Assembly: GCF_001905725.1 (NCBI RefSeq)
Contig: NZ_LIWB01000008.1
Coordinates: 74,491-138,490, forward strand
Reading direction: 5' to 3'
Length of the DNA stretch: 64,000 nucleotides
From: Streptomyces sp. CB02400
Lineage (GTDB): Bacteria; Actinomycetota; Actinomycetes; Streptomycetales; Streptomycetaceae
Both the position numbers and the translations under genes were made by a program. Under the pieces are notes generated by a model. It searched no databases. It was given only the letters and a program-made list of their open reading frames with translations, and was not told where the DNA came from. Shown here piece after piece: positions 7,561 to 15,819 of the stretch; position 1 is the first letter of the stretch, and the number at the start of each line of letters is the position of its first letter.

Positions 7561-8433
7561 GTGGATGGACACCGACCCGGCGAAGCCGGTGGCAGGGAGT
7601 TCGAGCGGGTCGCGGACGAACTGCGCGGGCGGATGGCGGGGGGCGCGTATCCGCTGCGGTCCTTCCTGCCGTCGCAGCGTGATCTGGCCGAGGAGCTGGG
7701 AGTCTCCCGCGACACCGTGCAGCGGGCGCTGCGGGAGCTGGCGGACGAGGGATGGATCGAGACGCGGCAGGGCAGCGGCTCACGGGTGGTCAAGACCCAG
7801 CACATACAGTCCTCGGCGGCCAAGGCCACGAGGCTGCGCGGCGCGGTGACCCTGGCCCCGTTCATCAGCGAGGCCTTCGAACAGGCCGAAGTCACCCTGG
7901 ACGTCTACACCCTGACGTCCGAGTCCCTCGACGCGCACATCCGGCTCCAGGCGGAGCGCATCCGGGGCGGTTCCATCGCCCCCCAGCGCATCGCGCTGCG
8001 CATGCTCCTGCCCGATTCGACGCTGCCGTTGCCCTACCCCCGGGCCAAGGACGACCTGGGCGACACCCGCATGCGGGACCGGCTGCGCACGATCACCGAG
8101 TTGCGCACCAGATCGCTGCTGGGGACGCTCAGGGACCTGCGGACCGAGAACCTGGTGCCCTCCGTCGACGTGCGGATCCGGCACGCACCGCTCATCCCCG
8201 CCTTCAAGCTCTACCTCTTCAACGACGTCGAAGCCCTGCACGGCATGTACGAGGTCATCGAGCGGACCGTGAGCCTGGCACCGGACGAGGTGATCCCGGC
8301 CCTGGACGTCCTGGGCCTCGGGGCGACCCTCACCCACCATGAGAAGACGGACGACCCGGCCGCTCCCGGTTCCGTCTTCGTGGACAGCATGCGGCAGTGG
8401 TTCGACTCGGTCTGGGACCTGCTCTCCGCGTGA
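7561..8433 (+). CDS. GntR-headed regulator with shared C-terminal domain, paralogue 3
   Basis: 290 residues, the most divergent of the three. The GntR winged helix is complete at about 12-80 (FERVADELRGRM, LGVSRDTVQRALREL, QGSGSRVV). The C-terminal domain keeps the family landmarks: LTSESLDAHIRLQAERI, a basic ALRMLLPD strand and FKLYLFNDVEAL. It begins with GTG 26 bases after the HAD stop and is probably in the same operon; no divergent membrane peptide is present at this copy. It ends 8 bases from the convergent stop of the membrane-anchored relative. Unlike the first two, it lacks the AGTTGG palindrome upstream. Confidence 0.8.
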   Translation: MDGHRPGEAGGREFERVADELRGRMAGGAYPLRSFLPSQRDLAEELGVSRDTVQRALRELADEGWIETRQGSGSRVVKTQHIQSSAAKATRLRGAVTLAPFISEAFEQAEVTLDVYTLTSESLDAHIRLQAERIRGGSIAPQRIALRMLLPDSTLPLPYPRAKDDLGDTRMRDRLRTITELRTRSLLGTLRDLRTENLVPSVDVRIRHAPLIPAFKLYLFNDVEALHGMYEVIERTVSLAPDEVIPALDVLGLGATLTHHEKTDDPAAPGSVFVDSMRQWFDSVWDLLSA

Positions 8434-8441
8434 CCGCTGGA

Positions 8442-9488
8442 TCAGCGAACAGGGCCCGCGGGAGCCACCCACCGAGGATCCGGGATGACAGGGTTCTCGG
8501 GCTTGATGTATTCCAGCTTCTCCCACAGGTTCCGATGCCACTCCATGTGGTGTTCGGCGATCTCACGGGTGGAGCGGGTCGGTGAGCGGCGGTCCCAGCC
8601 GATGATGCGTGCCGTGCCGTACCGGAGGCCGAACCCTGCGGTGTCGAGGATCCTGTAGTCGTGGTCGTGCCAGCTGACATGAGTGTCCACGATGCCGTAC
8701 GGCGCGTAGAAGAGCTTCTCCTGGTTGAGGATGTAGAACTTGCGCTCGGGTATCTGCGGGGACTCGCGGATTTCGCACGAGATGGTGATGTGCGGGTTTC
8801 TCTCGTGCACTCGGTTCAGCAGGCTCTTCAGTTCGTGCCAGTTGGGCTTGGTGAAGTCGTCCCGCATGCGCCGGCGGTTCTCGACGGAGTCCGTGAAGTT
8901 CACCGTCCCGGCGGGACGAGCCGGATGCTCAGGTGCCGGGTCCAGTCTTCCCGGCAGACTCATCGGCAGGTTCAGGTGGGCGACGATGATACGCAGGGTG
9001 ATCTCCTGAGTGCGTACTTCTTCGTCGGCCAGCCGCTCCAGCGGTTCACGGAGGAGACCGACGAGCGTCTGCATGGTGAACCCGGAGAAGTCGACGCGGA
9101 TGTGCCGCGCGTCGAAGGCCTCCCGGAACGGTGTACGCAGATCGTTCAGGCTGGGCAGGACATAAACTCCCGGGGCCTCCCGGGGCTCGGAGCCACTGAC
9201 CGCGTCGAACAGGACGAGGGCGATAAGCGCCGCGAATGAGCCGCCGAGGAAACCCTGGCCCTTGAGGGCGTCACCGACCGGTTCGACGATCTCCGCGGTG
9301 ACCCCCAGAACGACCACGAGGGCGAGCAACCACTTGACGAAGCGGGGCTTCCAGTCGTTCAGGAAGCGCCCTGCACGCTGGAGCCTGGACGGGCCGTCGC
9401 CCGGACTGCGAGGAGACACCCCAACCCCCTGTGCTCGCCGCGCACCCCTGAGGGCGGGCGATGTCGGCCGATCTCCAAGGCATCCCAT
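8442..9488 (-). CDS. Membrane-anchored relative of the regulators' C-terminal domain
   Basis: 348 residues. There is no DNA-binding head. A basic region is followed by two hydrophobic helices at about 47-65 and 80-95 (FVKWLLALVVVLGVTAEIV, GSFAALIALVLFDAV). The remaining ~230 residues align with the C-terminal domain of the three GntR-headed proteins: LREPLERLADEEVR, ITLRIIVAHL, KFYILNQEKLFYAPYG. The ATG at 9488 is the first start after the HAD stop (32 bases); the frame is open further upstream but overlaps that gene. The same sensor-like domain thus occurs on DNA-binding and membrane platforms, suggesting a shared signal. Function unknown. Confidence 0.75.
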   Translation of the reverse strand: MGCLGDRPTSPALRGARRAQGVGVSPRSPGDGPSRLQRAGRFLNDWKPRFVKWLLALVVVLGVTAEIVEPVGDALKGQGFLGGSFAALIALVLFDAVSGSEPREAPGVYVLPSLNDLRTPFREAFDARHIRVDFSGFTMQTLVGLLREPLERLADEEVRTQEITLRIIVAHLNLPMSLPGRLDPAPEHPARPAGTVNFTDSVENRRRMRDDFTKPNWHELKSLLNRVHERNPHITISCEIRESPQIPERKFYILNQEKLFYAPYGIVDTHVSWHDHDYRILDTAGFGLRYGTARIIGWDRRSPTRSTREIAEHHMEWHRNLWEKLEYIKPENPVIPDPRWVAPAGPVR

Positions 9489-9520
9489 GATGCATCGTCC
9501 AACTCGGCAGCACCATGAGG

Positions 9521-10261
9521 TCAGTTGCTCATTCTCAGAGCTTCGGCGGCCTTGACGAGAGGCAGATGTGAAGAGAGCACCCAAGCGGCGCCGTGCAGAC
9601 GCATCCGGTCGGCACGGTCCTTGTGCCACGTGTATCCCAGGAAGCGCACTCCCGCCGCACGGGCGGCTTCGAGGTCGGTCATCTGGTCGCCGACGAGCAG
9701 GTACTCCCGGGGGTTCAGCCCCAGCCTCTGTACGGCTCGGTCCACCAGATGGCGATGGGGCTTCATGTGCCGGATCTCATGTGGATCACGTCCGACGACG
9801 AAGGCGAAGTCCTGCTGTCGGCGGTGGGACTCGAGCCATCCGCGCACCGGCCCCTCGGCATTGTTGCTGACGATCGCCAGGGGCAGATCGAGGGCTCGCA
9901 ACGCGGTGACGAGCTCCTCGAAGTACTCGGCGGGCTTGGCCGAGACGGCAGCCTCGTACTCGTAACGCGTCACGATGGCTTCCGCCTGCTCGAGCACCAC
10001 GCGGCTCCGGGGGGTCGGCGCAGGCCGGTCGTACATGTCGCGGATCTTGTGGAGGATGCCGTGAGAGTCCTCGCACTCCGCGACATCGGGGTCCAGCGTG
10101 CCCCATGCCGCTTGTACGACTGCTTTGATCTCCTGTGCGACAGGTGCGGTGGACACACCGCCGAACAGTCTGGTGACGGGTCCGTCGAAGTCGAGCAGCA
10201 CGGCACGTGTGTCACGGAGGACGTCCTGCAGGACTGCTGGTTCGCCAAGCGCGTTGCCCAT
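9521..10261 (-). CDS. HAD-superfamily hydrolase, second copy
   Basis: 246 residues. Motif I is AVLLDFDGPVTRLFGG, motif II LAIVSNNAE, motif III the lysine in MKPHRH and motif IV LVGDQMTDLEAARAAGV, so all catalytic positions are kept. It belongs to the same subfamily as the HAD at 6773-7534, sharing the FDGPV-RLF wording and overall length. It is upstream of, and probably co-transcribed with, the membrane-anchored protein, and divergent from the phosphotransferase at 10475 across 213 bases. A purine-rich GGGAGAGGGCC stretch precedes the ATG. The substrate is unknown. Confidence 0.85.
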   Translation of the reverse strand: MGNALGEPAVLQDVLRDTRAVLLDFDGPVTRLFGGVSTAPVAQEIKAVVQAAWGTLDPDVAECEDSHGILHKIRDMYDRPAPTPRSRVVLEQAEAIVTRYEYEAAVSAKPAEYFEELVTALRALDLPLAIVSNNAEGPVRGWLESHRRQQDFAFVVGRDPHEIRHMKPHRHLVDRAVQRLGLNPREYLLVGDQMTDLEAARAAGVRFLGYTWHKDRADRMRLHGAAWVLSSHLPLVKAAEALRMSN

Positions 10262-10474
10262 GGCCCTCTCCCACTCGCCCGGTCAAGTGTGGACCACGGC
10301 AGGCGCTGCGGCCAGCACCCCAGGTCGCGGCGTCGTCCATTCGCGCGGCAGGGTGCCTTCGACGGAGCAGGTGCGGTGGACGGACGAGTCCGGCGGGAAG
10401 CACGGCGGTGGCGAGGGTAACGTACTGCCACTTCTGTAACCCGCGGAAGGGTCCAGCACGCGAGAAACGGGCCC

Positions 10475-11569
10475 ATGTCACCCGAAACACCTTCCCTTGC
10501 CCGGCAGCACGCGATCGAGGCGTGCGGGAATCCGGGTGCGGTCGAGGGACCGCTCCAGGGCTACCACCACGAGACCTACGTGTTTCCCCTGGGCGACGGG
10601 GCGGGGGTGCTCTCGACGACTCGATGGAAGTGCCGGGAGCCGCGCGCCGGTCTTCTCTGGTTCGACCGGCGGTGTTTCGACTCGGAAGAACAGCTTCTGA
10701 ACACGCTGAACGGTCGGATCACGAGCATCCCGGAAATCGCGGAGTTCGGCGGCTTGCGCCTGCAACGGTTCATCGAGGGACGGACGCTGGGCTCGTTGAG
10801 GAAGCCCGGTCTTCCGATTCCCGGCCCGCTGCTCCAGCAGGTCGTCGGTCTCTTCCGCGAGCTTGCCGAGGTGAGGCCGGAGACACTCGTCGTCAAGCGA
10901 CGCTGTGAAGCCATGGACCGTCCCCGGGACGGTGACACCAATGGATTCCTCGATCGACTCGTCTCCTTCATGGAGGAAAGCGTCTACCTGTCGAACCTTG
11001 ACGAGTTCGCGGCACTCTTCGAGGAGGTCGGGGTGGACGGTGACACCTTCAAGAACCTCAGAGAGCACGTGTCGGGCCTGACGGAACGGCCCTTCTGCCT
11101 CCTCCACGCCGATCTCCACCGCGAGAACTTCATCGTCGACTCCGGGCAACGGCTCTGGACCATCGACTGGGAGCTCGCGATGGTCGGCGACCCGCTCTAC
11201 GACCTGGCCACCCACCTGTATCTCATGCGCTATCCGGAGTGGCAGGCTCGCAGGCTCACCCGGCACTGGGTGAGCACCGTCGAAGACGTTCGCCCCGGCA
11301 GCTCGGAGGGCTGGCAGCGCGATCTGGGGCTGCTGATGGACTTCAAGAAGGCACAGTCCGTGTTCACCGACGTCATCCGCGCGGCCCTGGCACTGGGCCC
11401 CGGACAGGGTGCCGACCGGCGCCGGCCGGAAGGCGCGGGAAGGAAGCTGCGCCGCGTCCTGACCGAGGCCGCCGGCCCGCTGGGCCTCACCTCCGTGCCG
11501 GCCCCGGACCGTATCGCGGACGCCCTCGTACGCTGGCGAGGGGAGGCCGGGGACGTCTTCCCGGGCTGA
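10475..11569 (+). CDS. Aminoglycoside phosphotransferase-fold kinase
   Basis: 364 residues. The catalytic loop LLHADLHRENFIV near residues 207-219 is the Brenner H-x-D-x(4)-N motif. TIDWELAMVGDPLYDLATHL follows as the metal-binding segment and its helix. The fold is that of APH/choline/fructosamine kinases, which phosphorylate small hydroxyl compounds with ATP. It is divergent from the HAD phosphatase gene. A kinase and phosphatase side by side could control one phosphorylated metabolite (inference). An antibiotic-resistance role is possible, but nothing here specifically indicates it. Confidence 0.78.
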   Translation: MSPETPSLARQHAIEACGNPGAVEGPLQGYHHETYVFPLGDGAGVLSTTRWKCREPRAGLLWFDRRCFDSEEQLLNTLNGRITSIPEIAEFGGLRLQRFIEGRTLGSLRKPGLPIPGPLLQQVVGLFRELAEVRPETLVVKRRCEAMDRPRDGDTNGFLDRLVSFMEESVYLSNLDEFAALFEEVGVDGDTFKNLREHVSGLTERPFCLLHADLHRENFIVDSGQRLWTIDWELAMVGDPLYDLATHLYLMRYPEWQARRLTRHWVSTVEDVRPGSSEGWQRDLGLLMDFKKAQSVFTDVIRAALALGPGQGADRRRPEGAGRKLRRVLTEAAGPLGLTSVPAPDRIADALVRWRGEAGDVFPG

Positions 11570-11645
11570 CCCGGGTGCGCGTCGTCATGCGGGCCGGCGC
11601 GGCCGAGCGGCCCGCCGCCCTGGAGCGTGTGCGTAGGCTCGCCGC

Positions 11646-12272
11646 ATGAGTGAGATCGGCCTGCGGGAGCGCAAGAAGCGGCGGACGTACCGGACCGTGT
11701 CGGACACCGCCATCCGGCTCTTCCTGGAGCGCGGTTTCGACGCCGTGTCCGTCGCCGAGGTGGCGGCCGCGGCCGAGATCTCCAAGCCGACGCTCTTCCG
11801 GTACTTCCCGGCGAAGGAGGACCTCGTCCTGTACCGGATCGCCGACCACGAGGGCGAGGCCGCCCGGGTGGCCGCGGAGGGGCCGACGCCGGTCGAGGCG
11901 CTGCGGCGGCACTTCCTGGACGGGCTCCGGCGGTGCGATCCGGTCACCGGACTCAACGACGATCCCGAGGTACTGGCCTTCCACGCGCTGCTGTACGGCA
12001 CACCGGCGCTGGTCGCGCGGCTGTACGGGCATCTGGAGCGGTCCGAGGAGGCACTGGCCGGGGCGCTCGGCGGCGGGCTCGACGCGCGGCTGGCGGCGGG
12101 GCAGATCATCGCCGTACGGCGGATCCTCGCGCAGGAGAACTGGCGGCGCATCGCGGCGGGGGAGCGGGTCGACGACGTACGGGACGACGCGGTGGCGGCG
12201 GCCGGGCGGGCGTTCGGGGTGCTGGAGGAGACGCTGCCGCGATTGCAGGGCCGAGCGAAAGATGCCGAGTAA
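11646..12272 (+). CDS. TetR-family transcriptional regulator
   Basis: 208 residues. An N-terminal TetR helix-turn-helix (residues 10-57) is clear: TVSDTAIRLFLERGFDAVSVAEVAAAAEISKPTLFRYFPAKEDL. The C-terminal helical ligand domain follows. It ends 40 bases before the HelD-like ATPase gene in the same direction. The AT-rich spacer holds GTAACTCGGTTG and TATTCGGTACG, which may be a promoter or operator for the ATPase. Local control of that gene is likely; the ligand is unknown. Confidence 0.85.
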   Translation: MSEIGLRERKKRRTYRTVSDTAIRLFLERGFDAVSVAEVAAAAEISKPTLFRYFPAKEDLVLYRIADHEGEAARVAAEGPTPVEALRRHFLDGLRRCDPVTGLNDDPEVLAFHALLYGTPALVARLYGHLERSEEALAGALGGGLDARLAAGQIIAVRRILAQENWRRIAAGERVDDVRDDAVAAAGRAFGVLEETLPRLQGRAKDAE

Positions 12273-12312
12273 AAAATGTAACTCGGTTGCTTTATTCGGT
12301 ACGCTCGGTGGA

Positions 12313-14340
12313 ATGACACCACCCGAGCCCGCTCTCGACCAGGAACGCACGCACCACGACCGCTGTCGCACCGCCCTCGCCGCCATGGCCGACGGCGCCG
12401 ACGAGCGGGTCGTCACCGGCGAGGACGTCTCCGCCTCCGGAGCCGACGCCGAGGTCCTCGGGTACCGGTTGCGCAGCCACGCCAAGGAACTGCGGGAACT
12501 GCCCCCGGGTCCGCTGTTCTTCGGGCGGCTGGACTTCGCGCGGGCCGACACCGGCCACCCGGGGCAGAGCTACCACGTCGGACGGCTGCGGATCACCGAG
12601 CACCCCGCCGCACCGCCCCTCGTCGTCGACTGGCGGGCGCCCGTATCCCGCGCCTTCTACCAGGCCACCGCCCGCGACCCGCAGGGCGTCGCCGTACGCC
12701 GGCGGTTCGGCTGGGCGCCCGGCAGCCGGGGCGACTCCGCCGACCTGACCGGTCTGGAGGACGAACACCTGGAGCAGGGGGAGGAACGGGTCAGCGGCAT
12801 CGTCGCCCGGGAGATCGAGCGGCCCCGCGTCGGCCCCATGCGGGACATCGCGGCCACCATCCAGCCCGAGCAGGACGACCTCGTCCGCGGGGACCTGGGC
12901 CTGACCGTGTGCGTGCAGGGCGCCCCCGGCACCGGCAAGACCGCCGTCGGCCTGCACCGGGCGGCCTACCTGCTCTACACCCACCCGCAGCGCATCCGGC
13001 GCGGCGGACTGCTCGTCCTCGGCCCCAACCGCACCTTCCTCTCCTACATCTCCGAGGTCCTGCCCGCCCTCGGCGAGACCGGCGTACGGCAGTCGACCCT
13101 CGCCGAGGAGATCGCCCGGCACCCGGTCACCGGCACCGACGACGAGCACGCCGTCGTCGTCAAGCACGACGCCCGGATGGCCGAGGTGCTCCGCCGGGCC
13201 CTGTACGCGCGGGTGCGTACCGACCGGACCGACTCCCTTGCCGTGCCCGACGGTTCGTACCGCTGGCGCCTCGGACCGGAGGAGCTGACGCGGATCGTGA
13301 CGGACGTACGGGCCGAGGAACCGCCGTACGGCGTCGGACGGGAGCGGGTGCGGGCCCGGATCGTACGGGCCGTGCGGGAGCGGGCCGAGTGGCGCAGCGG
13401 TCCGCGCGGCACCGCCTGGGTGCGCCGGATCGAGCGGTCGCGGCCGGTGTCGGCGTACGTCGACACCGTGTGGCCGCGTGCGCGGGCGGAGGAGGTGGTG
13501 GCCGGGCTGCTGGGCGATCCTGAGGCGCTGGCCGTCGCAGCCGAGGGGGTGCTGGACGCCGGGGAGCGGAAGGCGCTGCTGTGGACGGGGCCGCCGCGGT
13601 CGTGGAAGTCGGCGCGCTGGTCGGCCGCGGACCTGGTGCTGCTCGACGAGGCCGCCGGGCTGGTCGAGCACCCCGAGGGGTACGGGCATGTCGTGGTCGA
13701 CGAGGCCCAGGACCTCTCCCCGATGGAGTGCCGGGCCATCGCCCGCCGGGCCGCCTTCGGCTCGCTCACCGTGCTGGGCGACCTCGCGCAGGGGACGACC
13801 CCCTGGGCGGCCCGCTCATGGCCGGCGGTGCTGCGGCACCTGGGGAAGCCGGATGCGGCCGTGATCCCGCTGACCACCGGCTTCCGGGTGCCGCGGGCGG
13901 TGGTCACGCTCGCCAACCGGCTCCTGCAACGCCTCGACGTCGACGTCCCGGCGGCCCGCTCCCTGCGCGGCGACGGCGAGTTGCGCATCCGGCGGGCCGC
14001 CACGCCGGGTGAGGTGCCGGACGCGGTCGTGGCCGCCGTACGGGACGCGCTGGAGCGGGACGGATCCGTCGGCGTCGTGGCGGCGGACGCGGACGTGCCC
14101 CGGCTGCGACGGGCGCTGGCCGGGGCAGGGGTGGAGGCGTCGGGTCCGGAGGCGCTGGGCGCACGCGTGGCCGTGGTGCCGGCGAGCGTCGTCAAGGGCC
14201 TGGAGTACGACCATGTGGTGGCCGTCGAGCCCGCGGCGATCGCGGAGGCGGAGGAGCGGGGGCTGCACCGGCTGTACGTGGTGCTGACACGGGCGGTGTC
14301 CCGGCTGGAGGTGGTACAAGCGCGGGAGTTGCCCTTCTAG
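12313..14340 (+). CDS. HelD/HelR-like UvrD-family ATPase
   Basis: 675 residues, superfamily 1 nucleotide-binding architecture. The N-terminal domain precedes DWRAPVSRAFYQA, typical of HelD proteins. Walker A is GAPGTGKTAV at about residue 207-216. The Walker B/DEAQ box is VVVDEAQDLSP near 462-472, and the C-terminal helicase block ends LYVVLTRAVSRLEVV. Actinobacterial HelD-type proteins bind RNA polymerase and rescue stalled complexes; the HelR branch gives rifamycin tolerance. I did not find a convincing rifamycin-associated promoter element upstream, so HelR identity is open. The ATG at 12313 follows the TetR gene closely; the frame extends upstream but only as a shadow of it. Confidence 0.82.
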   Translation: MTPPEPALDQERTHHDRCRTALAAMADGADERVVTGEDVSASGADAEVLGYRLRSHAKELRELPPGPLFFGRLDFARADTGHPGQSYHVGRLRITEHPAAPPLVVDWRAPVSRAFYQATARDPQGVAVRRRFGWAPGSRGDSADLTGLEDEHLEQGEERVSGIVAREIERPRVGPMRDIAATIQPEQDDLVRGDLGLTVCVQGAPGTGKTAVGLHRAAYLLYTHPQRIRRGGLLVLGPNRTFLSYISEVLPALGETGVRQSTLAEEIARHPVTGTDDEHAVVVKHDARMAEVLRRALYARVRTDRTDSLAVPDGSYRWRLGPEELTRIVTDVRAEEPPYGVGRERVRARIVRAVRERAEWRSGPRGTAWVRRIERSRPVSAYVDTVWPRARAEEVVAGLLGDPEALAVAAEGVLDAGERKALLWTGPPRSWKSARWSAADLVLLDEAAGLVEHPEGYGHVVVDEAQDLSPMECRAIARRAAFGSLTVLGDLAQGTTPWAARSWPAVLRHLGKPDAAVIPLTTGFRVPRAVVTLANRLLQRLDVDVPAARSLRGDGELRIRRAATPGEVPDAVVAAVRDALERDGSVGVVAADADVPRLRRALAGAGVEASGPEALGARVAVVPASVVKGLEYDHVVAVEPAAIAEAEERGLHRLYVVLTRAVSRLEVVQARELPF

Positions 14341-14347
14341 CCCTCCG

Positions 14348-15235
14348 TCAGCGGCGGGCGATCACCTCGGTGACCCGGCTGAAGCCGTCCCCGCCGTGCC
14401 CCCGCGCGATGACCCGGCGGGCCTGGCCCTCGATCACGCGCATCACGCTCGCGTCGATGCCGTGGGCCTCGGAGGCGTGCACGATGTGGGCCATGGTCGA
14501 GGCGGCCGAGGTGATCGGGTTCAGGTCGCCGGAGTACGTGCCGGCGTCGATGTCGGCCGCGAACTCGGTGAACAGCGGGGGCAGGATCGCGGCGATCCCC
14601 TGGGCGAAGGGAGCGAGTTCCGTCGCGGTGACGCCCTCCGCGCGGGCCACGGCGATGGCGTGCGTGTAGCCGGCCATCGCCGTCCAGAAGACGTCGAGCA
14701 GCGCGACGTCGTACGCCGCCGCCCGGCCGATCTCCTCCCCGAGGTGGGTGTGGCTGCCGCCGAGCGCCGCCAGGACGGGCCGGTGCTCCCGGTACAGCTC
14801 CTCGGGGCCGCTGTGGAGGAAGACCGCGTCGTCCGTGCCGATGGTCGGCGTCGGGGTCATGATCGCGCCGTCCAGGTAGCGGATGCCGTGCCGGCCGGCC
14901 CACTCGTCCGTGTCCCGGGCACGGTCGGGGGTGTCGGCGCTCAGGTTCACCACCGTACGGCCCTTGAGGGCGGCGGTGACGGCGTCCTGGCGCAGTACGG
15001 CGTCCGAGGCGTCGTAGTTCACCACGCAGACGACGGTCAGCGGGGAGGCGGCGACCGCCTCCTCGGGCGAGGGTGCCGTGACCGCGCCCCGGCCGGTCAA
15101 CTCGGCGTCCCGGCCGGGCGTGCGGTTCCAGACGGTGGTGCGCACCCCCGCGTCCAGGAAGGCGCCGGCCAGCGCGCGGCCCATCGGGCCGAGCCCGAGG
15201 ACGGTGACGGAGGGCTGGACGGTGTGCTCAGACAT
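14348..15235 (-). CDS. NADPH-dependent imine reductase / beta-hydroxyacid dehydrogenase family
   Basis: 295 residues. A Rossmann N terminus with VLGLGPMGRALAGAFLDAG (residues 12-30) binds NADP(H). The C-terminal helical domain dimerises, as in 6-phosphogluconate-dehydrogenase-like enzymes. The wording AAAYDVALLDVFWTAMAGYTHA matches Streptomyces imine reductases, which reduce cyclic imines. It is divergent from an HxlR-type regulator, with a 50-base AT-rich gap between. Its stop lies 7 bases from the convergent HelD-like stop. The natural substrate is unknown, as for most of the family. Confidence 0.83.
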   Translation of the reverse strand: MSEHTVQPSVTVLGLGPMGRALAGAFLDAGVRTTVWNRTPGRDAELTGRGAVTAPSPEEAVAASPLTVVCVVNYDASDAVLRQDAVTAALKGRTVVNLSADTPDRARDTDEWAGRHGIRYLDGAIMTPTPTIGTDDAVFLHSGPEELYREHRPVLAALGGSHTHLGEEIGRAAAYDVALLDVFWTAMAGYTHAIAVARAEGVTATELAPFAQGIAAILPPLFTEFAADIDAGTYSGDLNPITSAASTMAHIVHASEAHGIDASVMRVIEGQARRVIARGHGGDGFSRVTEVIARR

Positions 15236-15285
15236 GGGTGAACTCCCTTAATATTTATCGCAATTACTGAAGAAGGGGGCACGGC

Positions 15286-15630
15286 ATGGTGCACCGGCGC
15301 CACGATCCGGACGTCTGCGGGGTGACCGCCGCGATCGCCGTGATCGAGGGCAAGTGGAAGACCACGCTGCTGTGGCTGCTGGAGTCCGGACCGCACCGGC
15401 CGGCCGCACTGCGCCGGAAGGTGCCGGGTCTCACCGAGAAGGTGCTGACCCAGGCGCTGCGTGAGATGGAGGCGGACGGGCTGGTGCACCGGGAGGTGCA
15501 CGACGTACTGCCGCCGAAGACGGTCTACTCCCTGACCGCGTTCGGCCGCGAATTCGCCGAGGCGCTGGCGCCGCTGTCCGACTGGGGCCACCGCCGGCTG
15601 GAGATGCTGCCCGAGGCCCCGGCCTCCTGA
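15286..15630 (+). CDS. HxlR-family transcriptional regulator
   Basis: 114 residues, full length for the family. The conserved cysteine near the N terminus (DVCGVTAAIAVIEGKWK) is present; it is redox- or aldehyde-reactive in several HxlR proteins. A winged helix follows (LTEKVLTQALREMEADGLV, then the DVLPPKTVYSLT wing). It is divergent from the imine reductase gene. The gap contains TTAATATTTATCGCAATTA, conspicuously AT-rich for this genome and the likely operator/promoter. Control of the reductase is the simplest reading. Confidence 0.88.
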   Translation: MVHRRHDPDVCGVTAAIAVIEGKWKTTLLWLLESGPHRPAALRRKVPGLTEKVLTQALREMEADGLVHREVHDVLPPKTVYSLTAFGREFAEALAPLSDWGHRRLEMLPEAPAS

Positions 15631-15653
15631 CCGCCGGTCGTTTCCGCTCCCTT

Positions 15654-15695
15654 CCTGTCCGGCGCCCCGCATCTCCTGTCCGGCGCCCCGCATCC
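15654..15695. repeat. 21-bp tandem duplication
   Basis: CCTGTCCGGCGCCCCGCATC plus one base, twice in a row (15654-15674 and 15675-15695), directly downstream of the HxlR gene. No coding role is apparent. Confidence 0.8.
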
Positions 15696-15725
15696 AGGTT
15701 CGCCGCACGCCGCCACGCTGCCAAG

Positions 15726-15745
15726 TACGCACAAAAAAGTGCGTA
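15726..15745. promoter_or_regulatory. Perfect 20-bp palindromic site TACGCAC-A6-GTGCGTA
   Basis: Seven-base perfect arms around six A residues, about 75-95 bases before the class V aminotransferase start. Symmetry, spacing and position suggest an operator for a dimeric winged-helix protein; the adjacent HxlR regulator is a candidate. Confidence 0.6.
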
Positions 15746-15819
15746 TGCCGTCGTCAGGACGCCCCGTGGCGATCGTGTGGCCGAGTTAGGATCCGATGTT
15801 CTTCGCGGAGGGGAGTCCT

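Noticed and set aside
12270..12320. Rifamycin-associated element before the HelD-like gene
   Set aside because: The spacer is AT-rich with partial repeats but does not match the inverted repeat I remember for that element, so no call was made.
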